Positions 23,144 through 33,444 of a DNA stretch of 34,498 nucleotides are shown here, piece by piece; positions within the stretch are counted from its first letter, which is position 1, and each line of letters opens with the position of its first letter. Source of the stretch: Flavobacterium dankookense. GTDB taxonomy: Bacteria > Bacteroidota > Bacteroidia > Flavobacteriales > Flavobacteriaceae. Below the pieces are notes generated by a model. It saw nothing but the letters and a program-made list of their open reading frames with translations. It made no database searches and was not told where the DNA came from. The position numbers and the translations under genes were made by a program. The stretch lies in contig NZ_SNXR01000003.1 of the NCBI RefSeq assembly GCF_004362665.1, forward strand, positions 1-34,498, read 5' to 3'.

Positions 23144-23878
23144 TTAATAATACTTTCCATTTTCACATTTATTTCTTTCCCAATGGGCTTTCAAAAAAGC
23201 GCTAAAGGTTTTATTGTTCTTTAAGTTTTCACTTTCAGTAAATTCACCACCATAAGGGTTTTTACTGTCACACATCAGCATAGTACTGCCTCGAAGAACA
23301 TATTTTGTAGTATCTTCATATAAAATGATTTTCATGGCGCCTGGATCCATTCCGCCTCTACAAATCAGAACATAAGGAATGCATACCTCAGCTATGCCAT
23401 TATTATTAACATCAGTTATGGTAGTTGCACTAGGAATAAATCCAGTAAACCAATCTACACCAAAACAGTCGTTATAATCATAGATACGCCATTTTCTTTT
23501 GAATTCATTGTCAGTATCAGTTTTGGTAAAAAGATAGCAGTAGAGTTCTGATTTGTCTTCTAGTGTATAGTCTTTCGAGAGGTTGTCATCATGAACTTTT
23601 CTAACAAAATGTCCTGTAACCGTTTGAATTAAAATATGACTGCCCAGTTGGTCTTTCCACTGCAAAGCTTCAACTACTGTACCTTTAAAATCCAGATATT
23701 TAGGAATGTCGTTATAACGTAAAGTGTCGATAGCAATAGAGTTACTCGAATTTTTCTTGTCCCAAATACTCATCCAAACATGAGGCTTTAGACCACTGTA
23801 CCTTTCTTTAGAATTAGTGTTTTGACTAAAAACTAAAGAAGAAAACAGCAATAATGAAACCTGTAGTAACAATCTCAT
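23144..23878 (-). CDS. Secreted protein, possible surface-polysaccharide-related family (M949_RS01915-like)
   Basis: A protein of 244 residues with a signal peptide (MRLLLQVSLLLFSSLVFSQ). The mature part has paired cysteines (YDYNDCFGVDWF, VLICRGGMDPG, MLMCDSKNPYGG) and an FG-GAP-like phrase ITDVNNNGIAEVCIPYVL followed by MKIILYEDTTKYVLRGST. This phrase resembles a family in Riemerella and other Flavobacteriia annotated M949_RS01915, linked there to surface polysaccharide. I recall the likeness but cannot test it. There is no sorting tail, so it is probably periplasmic or outer-membrane associated. It is a single gene. Confidence 0.65.
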   Translation of the reverse strand: MRLLLQVSLLLFSSLVFSQNTNSKERYSGLKPHVWMSIWDKKNSSNSIAIDTLRYNDIPKYLDFKGTVVEALQWKDQLGSHILIQTVTGHFVRKVHDDNLSKDYTLEDKSELYCYLFTKTDTDNEFKRKWRIYDYNDCFGVDWFTGFIPSATTITDVNNNGIAEVCIPYVLICRGGMDPGAMKIILYEDTTKYVLRGSTMLMCDSKNPYGGEFTESENLKNNKTFSAFLKAHWERNKCENGKYY

Positions 23879-24018
23879 ACTTAAAATATAACCATAAGTT
23901 TACAACTCAAATTACGTTAAAAAGTTTCATATAATCAAAAGAGTATTCTTCTTTTAGCAATAAATGGTTTAATTATTACCATCGTTTTTCCTTTTTCGCG
24001 ATCAAATAGAGTGCATAA

Positions 24019-24055
24019 AAAAACTCCAAACGATGTAACATCATTTGGAGTTTTT
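24019..24055 (-). terminator. Terminator of the large T9SS protein gene
   Basis: AAAAACTCCAAACGATG (24019-24035) pairs with CATCATTTGGAGTTTTT (24039-24055) over 17 bp, with one position that is G-U in the minus-strand RNA. It lies 23 bases beyond the stop of the gene at 24078-28754. Confidence 0.85.
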
Positions 24056-24077
24056 AAATTCTAGTAGTTGTACCTAC

Positions 24078-27000
24078 TTATTGTTTGATAATTTTTACGG
24101 TTTGTGAACCCGAAGCCGATTGCATTTTTACAAAATAACTTCCCGATTTTAGGTTCGCTACATCGATAGTACCTTGGTTATCATTCATCGTTTTCGTCAT
24201 CATTATTTGCCCAAGCATATTATAGATAACCACTTCAGAAATAGTTTCTTCTGAGGTGATATTTAACAAATTACTTACTGGGTTAGGATACACTTTTACT
24301 GAATTTTTCAATACTACATCATCATTAGATAATGTTGATTCAGGACAAGGTAGTGGACCAAAAATATAGAAATCATCTGTAAACGAACCATTTCCTAATT
24401 GACCATAGAAGTTAGAACCCCAAGTATATAATTTTCCTGTATCGTCTATAGCCGTAGAGTGAATATTACCCGCTTGAACATCAGGCCAGAAATTCACATT
24501 CAAAAGTAAAGTAGGAGTAAGCATGTTTGTAGCCGCTTCATCATTTCCAATTTGTCCGTTGACGTCATATCCCCAAGCAAATAGCGCACCATAAGTTCTA
24601 GAACCTAACACATGATCTTCACCAGATGAAATTTTATCCCAATTGGTAGCTGTTCCTACTTGTGTAGGCGTAGTTCTGTCGGTAGTGTCATTCAAACCTA
24701 ATTGACCGTTGTTGTTTCTTCCCCAAGTCCAAAGTGAATTATTTGTTTTTGTTGCAACTGTGTGATATGCACCACCTGTTACACTCTTCCAGTCGGTAGC
24801 CGTACCAATTTGAACAGGCGAACTTTTACTGATAATAGTACCATCACCTAATTGACCATTGGAGTTGAAACCCCAAGTCCATAAAGTTCCGTTGGTTTTT
24901 ATAGCCATTGCGTGTGCAGTACCAGTACCAATACTTTGCCAGTTATTAGCCGTACCAATTTGAGTAGGTATTAAACGATTGATGGTTGAACCGTCACCTA
25001 GTTGAGCAAAAGCATTACTTCCCCATGCCCACAGGGTTCCATTAGTTTTTCTAGCAATATTGTGTCGATTTTTAGTAACTACTTCTGCCCAGTTGGTATC
25101 TGTTCCTACTTGAGTTGGTACAGATTTGCTGGTTGTAGTACCATCACCCAATTGTCCTTGAAGGTTAACACCCCAAGTCCATAAAGTACCATTGTTTTTA
25201 ATCGCTACAGCATGGTTAGAACCACATGAAATTTTAGCCCAATCTGTTGCTGTTCCTATTTGTGTTGGAACGTTTTTGCTTACCGTTGTACCATCACCCA
25301 ATTGTCCATTTTCATTATCTCCCCATGCCCAAAGTGTACCATCTTCTTTTATAGCCAAGGTAAACGTACGTCCAGCAGCTACTTTTTCAAAACAAATCGT
25401 TGTGGATGGTAATGTAGTGAACACACCACCATATATCCATTCCGTTTGATTATTGCCACATACTGAGGCAACCCACCAGTGGTAATCTGTATTAGGTTGT
25501 AATCCTTCAATTAATTCACCTGTTTGGGTAGTACTTCCGTCTGTACCTCCAATTTCGTTGGTAGTATTATAGACAAAAAGATAACTGTCTGGTGCAGGTG
25601 TAGGAGCAGTCCAGTAAATATAAGCCGAGGTTGATTCTATTTCACCAACAGTAAGATTGGTTGGTGGGTTACAAGAAGATGTTGGATTTTCACATTTAAT
25701 TGAACGAGTTCTTGAAGAACCTTGTGTACTACAATTTGCATTAACGTTTAAATGATATCGAATAGTACCTGTATTAGAAGCAGAATTCCAAACTACTGGA
25801 GTAACTCCGCTAGCAAAAACGGTTGTTCCTGTAGCATTAGTTATAGTAATATAATCGGTAGCAACAGAACTAGTAAAGGTATATTGCTTATTAGATTGTA
25901 TGTTTACATTAGTAAATTCACCTGCCCAAGCATCGGCGTTGATTTGTTCTGTATTTCCTGTACATGCTGGAGTAAAGGTTGCATCTGGATACAATCCATA
26001 GAAAGCACCATTACAGTTTAAAGCAGCAATAGTAGTAAAACTTCCTCCTGAAACCCAGTCACTTTTTGTTCCATTACAATTAGAGCGAATCCAATAGTAA
26101 TAAGTAATAGAAGAAGTTAAACCAGTTAGGGTTCGAACTACATTACCAAGACTTGTTTGAGTAGCGTTAGTGGCCGCTACTGGAGCTGTATTTGAAACGT
26201 TTACATAAATGTCATAAGAAGTTGCAGCAGGATTTGGCGCAGTCCAAGTTAGTCTGATTGAATTTGAAGTAATGTTTGAAACGGACAAGTTAGTCGGTAA
26301 TCCACAATTAGTAGAAATTGTTGCACACTGAACAGCTTTAACTCGGTTAGTGTTTTGTTCACCACAGTTTGCATTCAAATGAGTGTAATAACGAATTACT
26401 CCAGCAAAGGAACCAGAATTCCAAACTAAAGGTACTGTTCCACTAGCTAAAATAACATTGGAGCTATTGGTTATGGTAATAAAATCAGTTGTCACAGAGG
26501 TTGTAAATGTATATTGTCTATCGGCTATTACATTTACTAGAGAATATTCTCCAGCGTAAGCATTAGTTACTATAGTTTCACTACCTATACCACAAGTTGG
26601 GGTAAATGTAGCAGCTGGCCATTGATTATAAGTAGCCGTTGTACAGCCTGATGTAAAGTTTGTAGTAAAGCTAGCACCAGCTACCCAATTACTTTTTGTA
26701 GCACCACAATTAGAACGAACCCAGTAGTAGTAAGTAGTTCCAGCTACTAATCCGTTTGATATTGTTGTACTTACTGCGTTTGTTACTTGTGATGGTGTAG
26801 TATTTGCACCTGGAGCAGCATTTAGGGTTGAGATATACACTTCATATCCTGTACTTGGTGCAGGTGATGGTGCTGTCCAACTTAATTGACAGGTAGTAGT
26901 AGTAATGTTGGAAACTACTAAATTAGTTGGTAATCCACAGTTTACTGGTACGGTACATTGAATATATTTACCTCTGTTTGCGTTTTGTTCACCGCAATTG

Positions 27001-28754
27001 GCATTCAAATGGGTATAGTAACGAATTACTCCTGCAAAAGAACCAGAAGCCCAACTAACAGGTGTTGTACCACTAGCTAAAATAGCATTGTTTTCATTGG
27101 TTATGGTAATATAATCCGTTGCAACAGAAGTTGAAAAAGTATATTGTCTATTAGCGATTACATTAACGTTAGTATATTCTCCAGCATAAGCATTGAGTGC
27201 TATGGTTTCACTAGCTCCAGTACAAGCTGGTGCAAAAGTGTTATCTGGGAAAAGACCAAAGCCAGCTGTTGTACAACCAGCTACATTGGTAACAAAATTA
27301 CCTACTGGAGTCCAAGTACTTTTTGTAGCACCACAATTGGAACGCATCCATGCGAAATAAGAAGTAGCCGGTGATAAATTAGTAACAGAAACTTGGTTTG
27401 TAGTAGAAGTATGTGTTGGTGTTGTTGTAGCTGTTGGACTAACATTAGTAGTAGATATATAAACTTCATATCCACCACTTGGTGCTGGTGTCTGTGCTGT
27501 ACAATAAACCAAACATGATGTAGATCCTAAGTTAGCCACAGCAGTTCCTGTTGGCGCATTACAGCTTATTTGGGGCGTAAAAAAGTAACCGCCTTCAACC
27601 CAATTGGATTGTTCTTCACCACAAACAGAAGCTACCCACCAGTAGTAATCTGTATTTGGCGTTAAATTTGTTAATGATAAAGAAGTAGCAGATGTAGCAC
27701 CTTGCAAACCACCAATCACGTTGGTTGTGTTATATCGAATAACATAACTATCAGGAGCAGGAACTCCTGGAGCCCAATTTAACGTAGCTGTTGTAGCCGT
27801 AATGTTATTTGACGAGGGTTGTGATGGAGCAGCACAAGAAGAAGCTCTTGGAGTCATTTTAATTAAACCCAATTGCAAATGACCTAACCAAATAGTACCA
27901 TTAGCCTGTGTTCTCAAAGCATTAAAATAAGTGTCTGGTAAACCGTTGCTAGTAGTATAGGATAAACAATCCGTAAAGTTTTGCACGCCATTACCACTAA
28001 AGGCAATCCAAACTTTATTTGTACTACTAACATCTAAAGCATCATATTGATAACCTGCTAAACAAGAGTTACTTTGATACTGAACATTTAAAAAAGTTCC
28101 TGCGGTAGAATAAGTCAATAATCCATCACCAGTAGAACAATACAATATATTGTTAGCAATATCAAGAATTTCTTGTGTTCCTTGGTCGATTAGGTTGTAA
28201 TCAGTACCATTAAATTTATATAAAATACCGTTGTTTGTTACCCAAACTCCATTTGCAGCATCAATTTCAAGAGAATTGATATTAGTCAACGCATTATATG
28301 TTGTCCAAGTCGTTCCATTAAAACGTGTAAGACCCGATGGCGTAGCTGCCCAAAGATTGTTAGCACTATCTACAGCGATACAGGTAATGGCATTATTAGG
28401 CAATCCTGAATTGGCAGTGGTAAAGTTGGTCCAAGTAGTTCCAATTAAACGCGCTATACCGTTGTTTTGAGTTGCCATCCATTTTCTTCCTTGTCCATCA
28501 ATTTCTGTTTCCAAAATGATGTTGGAAGGAATACCCGAATTGCTCGTGTTGTATTTTGTAAACGTAGTTCCATTGAACGTAACCACACCGTTGGTAGTGG
28601 AAAGCCATAGTAACCCATTAGCATCGGTTTTGATGTCGCCAATATAATTGGTCCCAATGGCAGAGTTGGACGTGTCGTAAACCGTGTAGTCATACGATTG
28701 ACTAAAGGCGGTTAAGCTACACAGCGCAAAAAGTAAAGAATAGATTTTTTTCAT
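24078..28754 (-). CDS. Giant modular T9SS surface protein: propeller, five Fn3, three unknown modules, seven RCC1 blades
   Basis: A protein of 1558 residues. A signal peptide (1-18, ending TAFSQ) precedes an N-terminal beta-propeller of the two-component-regulator type (about 20-305; repeated phrases such as [20 protein letters not shown]). Fn3 domains follow at about 310-395, 398-488, 600-690, 810-905 and 1025-1115. Between the later ones stand three copies of a module of about 105 residues (about 493-598, 705-808, 913-1021), each with a YxxWP/LFP...TF..AC opening, a QYTF core and a final Cys. Then come seven RCC1-type blades (about 1125-1465; [15 protein letters not shown] and variants). 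The end (about 1485-1558, [13 protein letters not shown]) is a type A T9SS sorting domain. The protein is exported and anchored or released at the cell surface. Binding to glycans or other cells is plausible but not shown. Confidence 0.92.
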   Translation of the reverse strand: MKKIYSLLFALCSLTAFSQSYDYTVYDTSNSAIGTNYIGDIKTDANGLLWLSTTNGVVTFNGTTFTKYNTSNSGIPSNIILETEIDGQGRKWMATQNNGIARLIGTTWTNFTTANSGLPNNAITCIAVDSANNLWAATPSGLTRFNGTTWTTYNALTNINSLEIDAANGVWVTNNGILYKFNGTDYNLIDQGTQEILDIANNILYCSTGDGLLTYSTAGTFLNVQYQSNSCLAGYQYDALDVSSTNKVWIAFSGNGVQNFTDCLSYTTSNGLPDTYFNALRTQANGTIWLGHLQLGLIKMTPRASSCAAPSQPSSNNITATTATLNWAPGVPAPDSYVIRYNTTNVIGGLQGATSATSLSLTNLTPNTDYYWWVASVCGEEQSNWVEGGYFFTPQISCNAPTGTAVANLGSTSCLVYCTAQTPAPSGGYEVYISTTNVSPTATTTPTHTSTTNQVSVTNLSPATSYFAWMRSNCGATKSTWTPVGNFVTNVAGCTTAGFGLFPDNTFAPACTGASETIALNAYAGEYTNVNVIANRQYTFSTSVATDYITITNENNAILASGTTPVSWASGSFAGVIRYYTHLNANCGEQNANRGKYIQCTVPVNCGLPTNLVVSNITTTTCQLSWTAPSPAPSTGYEVYISTLNAAPGANTTPSQVTNAVSTTISNGLVAGTTYYYWVRSNCGATKSNWVAGASFTTNFTSGCTTATYNQWPAATFTPTCGIGSETIVTNAYAGEYSLVNVIADRQYTFTTSVTTDFITITNSSNVILASGTVPLVWNSGSFAGVIRYYTHLNANCGEQNTNRVKAVQCATISTNCGLPTNLSVSNITSNSIRLTWTAPNPAATSYDIYVNVSNTAPVAATNATQTSLGNVVRTLTGLTSSITYYYWIRSNCNGTKSDWVSGGSFTTIAALNCNGAFYGLYPDATFTPACTGNTEQINADAWAGEFTNVNIQSNKQYTFTSSVATDYITITNATGTTVFASGVTPVVWNSASNTGTIRYHLNVNANCSTQGSSRTRSIKCENPTSSCNPPTNLTVGEIESTSAYIYWTAPTPAPDSYLFVYNTTNEIGGTDGSTTQTGELIEGLQPNTDYHWWVASVCGNNQTEWIYGGVFTTLPSTTICFEKVAAGRTFTLAIKEDGTLWAWGDNENGQLGDGTTVSKNVPTQIGTATDWAKISCGSNHAVAIKNNGTLWTWGVNLQGQLGDGTTTSKSVPTQVGTDTNWAEVVTKNRHNIARKTNGTLWAWGSNAFAQLGDGSTINRLIPTQIGTANNWQSIGTGTAHAMAIKTNGTLWTWGFNSNGQLGDGTIISKSSPVQIGTATDWKSVTGGAYHTVATKTNNSLWTWGRNNNGQLGLNDTTDRTTPTQVGTATNWDKISSGEDHVLGSRTYGALFAWGYDVNGQIGNDEAATNMLTPTLLLNVNFWPDVQAGNIHSTAIDDTGKLYTWGSNFYGQLGNGSFTDDFYIFGPLPCPESTLSNDDVVLKNSVKVYPNPVSNLLNITSEETISEVVIYNMLGQIMMTKTMNDNQGTIDVANLKSGSYFVKMQSASGSQTVKIIKQ

Positions 28755-29000
28755 GTAGTGTTTTTAATTGATTTGATTTAGTTTAAATTTTTTAATTGAT
28801 AATTAATTTTTTGGATTGCAAACATATAACTAATAACAACGTTATTTTGTTTAGAATTTAAAAAGTTATTAAGAGCCTTGTTGAAAATTTGACAACAATA
28901 GTACATAAATTAATAGATGTATTTTTGATGAATGTATGAACGTTAAGTTTTGGAATAAAAACGTTTGGGTATTGTTAATTAACGTTTTTTGGCGAAGTCC
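28755..29000 (-). promoter_or_regulatory. Shared upstream region, copy A, with phased AACGTT hexamers
   Basis: This region is clearly homologous, base for base over most of its length, to 31348-31580. Both start right at the start codon of a surface-protein gene. AACGTT occurs at 28939, 28960 and 28981, exactly 21 bp apart, and a fourth at 28838. A consensus -7 element TATGTTTG (28819-28826, minus strand) lies 65 bases before the ATG. Together with 29001-29120 this accounts for the gene-free stretch of 366 bases. Confidence 0.75.
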
Positions 29001-29066
29001 AATTTTTTCCTTTTTTTATTAAATTTTAATTGATGAGTTCAAAATATGTTAATGAATTGCAGAATC

Positions 29067-29102
29067 AAATCTCAAACTTCATCATTTTGGCGTTTGGGAT
29101 TT
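29067..29102 (-). terminator. Possible terminator after the FWDxDPGEG protein gene
   Basis: AAATCTCAAAC (29067-29077) pairs with GTTTGGGATTT (29092-29102) with one mismatch, about 20 bases beyond the stop. The T run expected on the minus strand is poor, so this is a weak call. Confidence 0.3.
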
Positions 29103-29120
29103 TTAAAAGCAAAACTAAAA

Positions 29121-30134
29121 TTATCTTTTAATCATTTTTTTATTAAACGTTTTACCTTCTGGGGTAGTAACTTTTAGAATATAAGTTCCTTTAGCCAATC
29201 CTTCAATGTTAACCTCATTATTTGATATAGAAGCCGCTATTTGTCTTCCATTCATATCAACTATTGTTATATTCTTTATGTCTTTATTAAAACGAATAAC
29301 TGAAGTTGCTGGATTTGGAATAAAATAATAATTATCAGCCATATCATGAGGATTTACACCCAAAACTGATTCAATGTAAATTACATTAGTAAAGATTGGT
29401 CCCCAAGTTCCTTGGTTGTCTTTGACACGAACACAGAATTTATGCAATCCTACAGGATTTACAATTGGAACAGCATTACCAAGAAACTTTTCAAAAGCAG
29501 TATTAAAATTTCCGTCAAAAGCTAAAAGAGGTGTAGCGCTTCCTTCTCCCGGGTCGACATCCCAGAAATACTCAGCTTGGGTAAGACTTACCGGTAGTGG
29601 AGTGGTAGTGCTTTCAACAGTAATACTATTGGTAAACGTTGGTCCCCAAACTCCTTGGTTGTCTTTCACTCGGATAGAGAATGTATGCAGCCCAACACTT
29701 GGCGCTCCTAAACCCGCAACAGCTACTTTTTCGAAAGCACTGTTAAAATCACCATCAACAGCTAAAAGTGGCGTGGCACTTCCTTCACCGGGATCGGCAT
29801 CCCAGAAATATTCTGCTTGCGTTAGTGTTATAGGGTTTGGAGTAGTCGTAGACTCCACAATTATGACATTAGTAAAAACTGGTCCCCAAACCCCTGAATT
29901 ATCTTTTATTCTAACACTAAACTTGTGTAAACCAATACTGGGAGCATTTAACCCAGAAACAGCTATTTTCTCAAAAACGCTATTAAAACTTCCATCTACT
30001 GCTGTAATGGCGGTTCCGTTTCCTTCGCCAGGATCGGCATCCCAAAAATATTCGGCTTGGCTTAACGATGACAATTGGGCAGAGGATAAACTCATTGTCA
30101 TAACGGCCAATAGACTATAAATATATTTTTTCAT
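29121..30134 (-). CDS. T9SS type A sorted protein with three FWDxDPGEG repeats
   Basis: A protein of 337 residues from the ATG at 30134 (MKKYIYSLLAVMTMSLSSAQ, a signal peptide); an upstream in-frame ATG adds 16 residues without signal character. Three repeats of about 82 residues follow, each QAEYFWDADPGEGxxTxL, then (F)NSxFEKxAVxGLxAPSxGLH and RVKDNxGxWGPxFTN (the third with DVDPGEG and an altered LGNAVPIVNPVG segment). Residues from about 268 (YYFIPNPATSVIRFNKDIKN) are a type A T9SS sorting domain. The DPGEG-type acidic loop suggests calcium binding, by inference only. Its ATG lies 19 bases after the stop of the beta-helix gene, so the two are probably one operon. Confidence 0.85.
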   Translation of the reverse strand: MKKYIYSLLAVMTMSLSSAQLSSLSQAEYFWDADPGEGNGTAITAVDGSFNSVFEKIAVSGLNAPSIGLHKFSVRIKDNSGVWGPVFTNVIIVESTTTPNPITLTQAEYFWDADPGEGSATPLLAVDGDFNSAFEKVAVAGLGAPSVGLHTFSIRVKDNQGVWGPTFTNSITVESTTTPLPVSLTQAEYFWDVDPGEGSATPLLAFDGNFNTAFEKFLGNAVPIVNPVGLHKFCVRVKDNQGTWGPIFTNVIYIESVLGVNPHDMADNYYFIPNPATSVIRFNKDIKNITIVDMNGRQIAASISNNEVNIEGLAKGTYILKVTTPEGKTFNKKMIKR

Positions 30135-30153
30135 CTTAGATTCAGATATTATA

Positions 30154-31347
30154 TTATTTAGAATAACCCGAACCTGTTGCATTCATCTCTGTTGTACCAG
30201 TATAAATCCTTCTTGGAGTGTTCAAATAATTTACTTGCGGCTTATTTCCAACAGTTGTTGGCCAATAATTAGTCCAGCTGTTAGAACCACCAAAGTTACC
30301 TCTATCATTTCTGCTTAAGTCAATATCAGCAAAATCATCTTCTGGGCTTCCAGTATTTGGGGTTAATCCATTTACAGTATAATTTGTAGAATTTAATGAA
30401 ACTGTAGCTACAATGTTGTTGCCTGAATTAGTAATAGTAGGCATTGTAACTGAATAATTAGAAAGGTTGTAATACACATAACAGCTCACGCCACTTGCAG
30501 TTACAGGATAGTAACTACCAAAAGTTGGTCCTATATAATAAAAGACATTGTTTAATATTGAAACAAGACCAGTAAATCCTGCAGGTGAGCTTACTTGAAT
30601 ACTATTATTAGCAGCATTTGAAGTATTGGTAGAAGATATAACGTTATTAATAATTTCATTTGTACTATCATTTTTCACGGTACTGATAATCATAAAACCA
30701 GTTCCAATAAAATTATTCAATATCCTAAAATTATAATTCTTCTGACTTAAGAAGATGGCGCTACCCGTTCCTGAAATAGCATTAGCAATTATTTCAATAT
30801 CATCAGTAGAAGGATCGGTATCAATTGTTGGCGTATTGATGGTAATAAATGTTACCTTATTTCCAGTAACCCTTCCATGAGTCATTGTTATTACTGTACC
30901 AGTACATCCAGACATATTTAAAGTCGTATTGGCTACACCAGCATTTACAGCTGAAGTTATCGAATTTAATAAATTAAGTGTGGTTCTTCCTCCAGTTGTA
31001 TCTGCTGAAACGGATATAGTATTAGTTCCTGATATTTGTAAATTATGAATTGAAACTACTCTTCCTGCAGCTGGTGTTACTGTTATTGTTCCTTGTAAAA
31101 TATATTTTGAGAAATTGATTTCAGAAACAAATGATAATGATTTGTCAATTGTTAAATTTTCAATGAAAGGAAGACTTCCTGCTTTTGGTCTGATGATAAT
31201 ACGGTCGCCATCAGCAGCAGCTGTAATAGCCGCACTAATTGTTGAATAAGAACCACCAGCACCTAAATCTCTCACATATAAATCGGCAGCTGATGCCATT
31301 GAGGTAAATAAACTTGCAATTGCAATAAAAAATAATTGTTTTTTCAT
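30154..31347 (-). CDS. Secreted right-handed beta-helix (pectate-lyase-like fold) protein
   Basis: A protein of 397 residues with a signal peptide (MKKQLFFIAIASLFTSMASA). The opening DLYVRDLGAGGSYSTISAAI and AAADGDRIIIRPKAG is the standard entry of parallel beta-helix domains. The middle consists of short strands rich in Asn, Ser, Thr and Ile (LQISGTNTISVSADTTGG, FRILNNFIGTGFMI, SILNNVFYYIG). The end (DIDLSRNDRGNFGGSNSWTN) resembles the closing turns of related surface proteins. No catalytic residues of pectate lyases can be assigned, and there is no T9SS tail, unlike its operon partner. It is preceded by upstream region copy B. Confidence 0.82.
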   Translation of the reverse strand: MKKQLFFIAIASLFTSMASAADLYVRDLGAGGSYSTISAAITAAADGDRIIIRPKAGSLPFIENLTIDKSLSFVSEINFSKYILQGTITVTPAAGRVVSIHNLQISGTNTISVSADTTGGRTTLNLLNSITSAVNAGVANTTLNMSGCTGTVITMTHGRVTGNKVTFITINTPTIDTDPSTDDIEIIANAISGTGSAIFLSQKNYNFRILNNFIGTGFMIISTVKNDSTNEIINNVISSTNTSNAANNSIQVSSPAGFTGLVSILNNVFYYIGPTFGSYYPVTASGVSCYVYYNLSNYSVTMPTITNSGNNIVATVSLNSTNYTVNGLTPNTGSPEDDFADIDLSRNDRGNFGGSNSWTNYWPTTVGNKPQVNYLNTPRRIYTGTTEMNATGSGYSK

Positions 31348-31580
31348 AAAATGTTTTTAATTGATTTAGTTTAAAATTTTAATTGATATTTATTTTTCGG
31401 ATTGCAAACACATAACTAATAGCAACGCTATTTTATTTAGAATTCGAAAAGTTATTAAGAGCCCTATTGGAAATTTGACAGCAATAGTACATAAATTAGT
31501 AGATGTATTTTTGATGAATGTATGAACGTTGCGTTTTGGAATAAAAACGTTTTAGTATAGTTGATTAACGTTTTATTTCG
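31348..31580 (-). promoter_or_regulatory. Shared upstream region, copy B, with phased AACGTT hexamers
   Basis: Counterpart of 28755-29000. AACGTT at 31525, 31546 and 31567 keeps the same two 21-bp steps as copy A. The fourth site of copy A (28838) is AACGCT here (31424). The -7 element of copy A is altered (TATG then GTGTTTG), so the promoter may be weaker or placed differently. With 31581-31737 this accounts for the gene-free stretch of 390 bases. Confidence 0.75.
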
Positions 31581-31581
31581 A

Positions 31582-31628
31582 ATTTTGATATTGAACTTGA
31601 TTTTTGAATTTGATTTTTGAACTTGATT
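31582..31628. repeat. Short tandem repeat TTGAAYTTGATTTT
   Basis: TTGAACTTGATTTT, TGAATTTGATTTT and TGAACTTGATT follow each other, about 13-14 bp per unit, preceded by a weaker TTTTGATA unit. It lies between the AraC-type regulator and upstream region copy B. Confidence 0.6.
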
Positions 31629-31737
31629 AAATCCTCACCAAAACTATACGATACGAAGCACTAGACCAATTTATGTATTGGACTATTTATAAAAAATCTA
31701 GTTAAAAGAAGAGCTTATTATATTGGTTTTTAATTAC

Positions 31738-33444
31738 TTAATTGGTGTTTTCCAATTTTTCAATATAATAATTGGGAGAAATACCCGTTTGCTTTTTAAA
31801 TACCCGAACAAAGGTTTTGGCATCTTTATAACCTACTTCTTCTGCAATGGCTTGCAAGGTATATTTACGAAAATAGGGCGCATCATTGAGCTTTTGCAAT
31901 ACATATTGAACTCGCAATTCTTGGGTATATTCCGAAAAGGTTTTTTGAATCGTTTGATTGAAATATTGTGACAAATAGGCTGTATTCGTGTTTACTTTTT
32001 TAGCTACAAAGGCTAACTTGAAGTTCGGATTTAGAAAGGCTTCTTTTTGCTCTAACTTTTTTAAACCGATAGCAATTTTTTCAATAAGTTCCTCATCAAT
32101 GAGTTGTTTTGGAAGTTCTTCGGTGCTATTTGAATGTAGGTTGTGCGTATCAGTAGTTTTTGATTCTTTGAGATTTTCGATAATTTTTAAAAAGCGGATT
32201 TGCTTTTCCTTTTGAAGTTTGTAATAATAATAAAAGCCGATACTAACTAGTAGCAGTATAATAGAAATGCCAAGAAGTGACATTTTGAAGTAATTTTTTG
32301 AAGCAATAATTTGGTTTGATTCTTTTTTTATAATAGAAAGATCATAGTTGTGAAGAAAGTTTAACGATTTACTTTTTATCCCTTCTATGGATTGAATTAA
32401 TTCTAAACTTTTATTAGCATAACGGTAGGCGTTTTTAGTATCTTTTTTTTCATTATAACACTGGGTCATAATGTTGTAGGCCATCAATAAATTTTCTTTT
32501 GAAACCTTTGTTATTTCATAGTTTTCAACATATTTCTTGCAATAGAAAATGGCTGAATCGGATTGTTTTAAATGATAGAAACAATCACCCATTCCTAAAT
32601 CAAATAATTGCTGTGTTCTTAAGTTGTCTTTAATAACAGGATACTTTTTTCGCTCTTTGTATAAAGACAATGATTGAGTGTAATTTCCTTTTAAGGCTGC
32701 ACTTTTTGCTAACCGCATGCGCAATAATGCATTGGTATACTCAGGATAAAAATTATCCTTCAGCATTAGTGCTGCCGCAGCATTGAAATAGTAATTGGCA
32801 GAATCTAAGAAAATTGTTTTTTTTGATTGTAAATAATAGGCTTGATAGGCATCTCCAATACTATTGTATTTATCAGCAAACAATTTGTTGTTCATTGTCT
32901 TTTTTTCTCCCACACCGAGTTTTAAGTGTGGCGTAGTTTGCAATCCTCTCTTTAACAAAGCAATTCCATCTACATAATCGCCCATGGCTACTTTTATGGC
33001 ACCATATTGTTCGTTAAAATGATTATCAGGCACACTTGTTTTATACTTATTAAGATAAAACAATGCCCTATCGTATTCGCCTAAATTTTTATGGATATAG
33101 AACAGTTTGTTGATACACATTCCGAGCAAATCTTGATACGCTTTACTTGATTTAGGAAGGTTACTTTTTTCAATACTATCAATAAGTTGTAGGAGCAATT
33201 TTTTTGAATAAATCAATTCTGACTTATTATAATAGTAATTGGCTACGTAATAGTTACCATGAAAACGTAGCAGCTCGTTTTTTGATTTACTAATTTCTAA
33301 AGCTTCGCTGTATGCTTTTTCTGGATTTGAAATGAGTTGTTCTTGAATACTTCGTGTTTGTTTTATTTCTAGGTTATTCAGCTCTTGAGCAGCCGTTAAA
33401 GAGTAAGATACTAATAATATAACAGTAAATATAAGTTTGGCCAT
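31738..33444 (-). CDS. Membrane-anchored TPR - AraC-type transcriptional regulator
   Basis: A protein of 568 residues with an N-terminal signal-like segment (MAKLIFTVILLVSYSLTAAQ). An all-helical TPR-like region spans about 25-380 (for example YDRALFYLNKYKTSVPDNHF and SAIFYCKKYVENYE). A single TM segment (about 388-408: SLLGISIILLLVSIGFYYYY) and a linker follow, then an AraC double helix-turn-helix at about 460-565. That part contains FVAKKVNTNTAYLSQYFNQT, then LQAIAEEVGYKDAKTFVRVF and KKQTGISPNYY. The TPR part would face the periplasm and the DNA-binding part the cytoplasm, as in other Bacteroidota hybrid regulators. Its position upstream of two surface-protein units with a shared promoter region makes it their likely regulator, by inference. 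Confidence 0.88.
   Translation of the reverse strand: MAKLIFTVILLVSYSLTAAQELNNLEIKQTRSIQEQLISNPEKAYSEALEISKSKNELLRFHGNYYVANYYYNKSELIYSKKLLLQLIDSIEKSNLPKSSKAYQDLLGMCINKLFYIHKNLGEYDRALFYLNKYKTSVPDNHFNEQYGAIKVAMGDYVDGIALLKRGLQTTPHLKLGVGEKKTMNNKLFADKYNSIGDAYQAYYLQSKKTIFLDSANYYFNAAAALMLKDNFYPEYTNALLRMRLAKSAALKGNYTQSLSLYKERKKYPVIKDNLRTQQLFDLGMGDCFYHLKQSDSAIFYCKKYVENYEITKVSKENLLMAYNIMTQCYNEKKDTKNAYRYANKSLELIQSIEGIKSKSLNFLHNYDLSIIKKESNQIIASKNYFKMSLLGISIILLLVSIGFYYYYKLQKEKQIRFLKIIENLKESKTTDTHNLHSNSTEELPKQLIDEELIEKIAIGLKKLEQKEAFLNPNFKLAFVAKKVNTNTAYLSQYFNQTIQKTFSEYTQELRVQYVLQKLNDAPYFRKYTLQAIAEEVGYKDAKTFVRVFKKQTGISPNYYIEKLENTN

Noticed and set aside
29416..30120. Plus-strand open frame of 234 codons opposite the FWDxDPGEG gene
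   Set aside because: It mirrors the repeat of the minus-strand gene, which has a signal peptide and a sorting domain; the plus frame has no recognisable feature.
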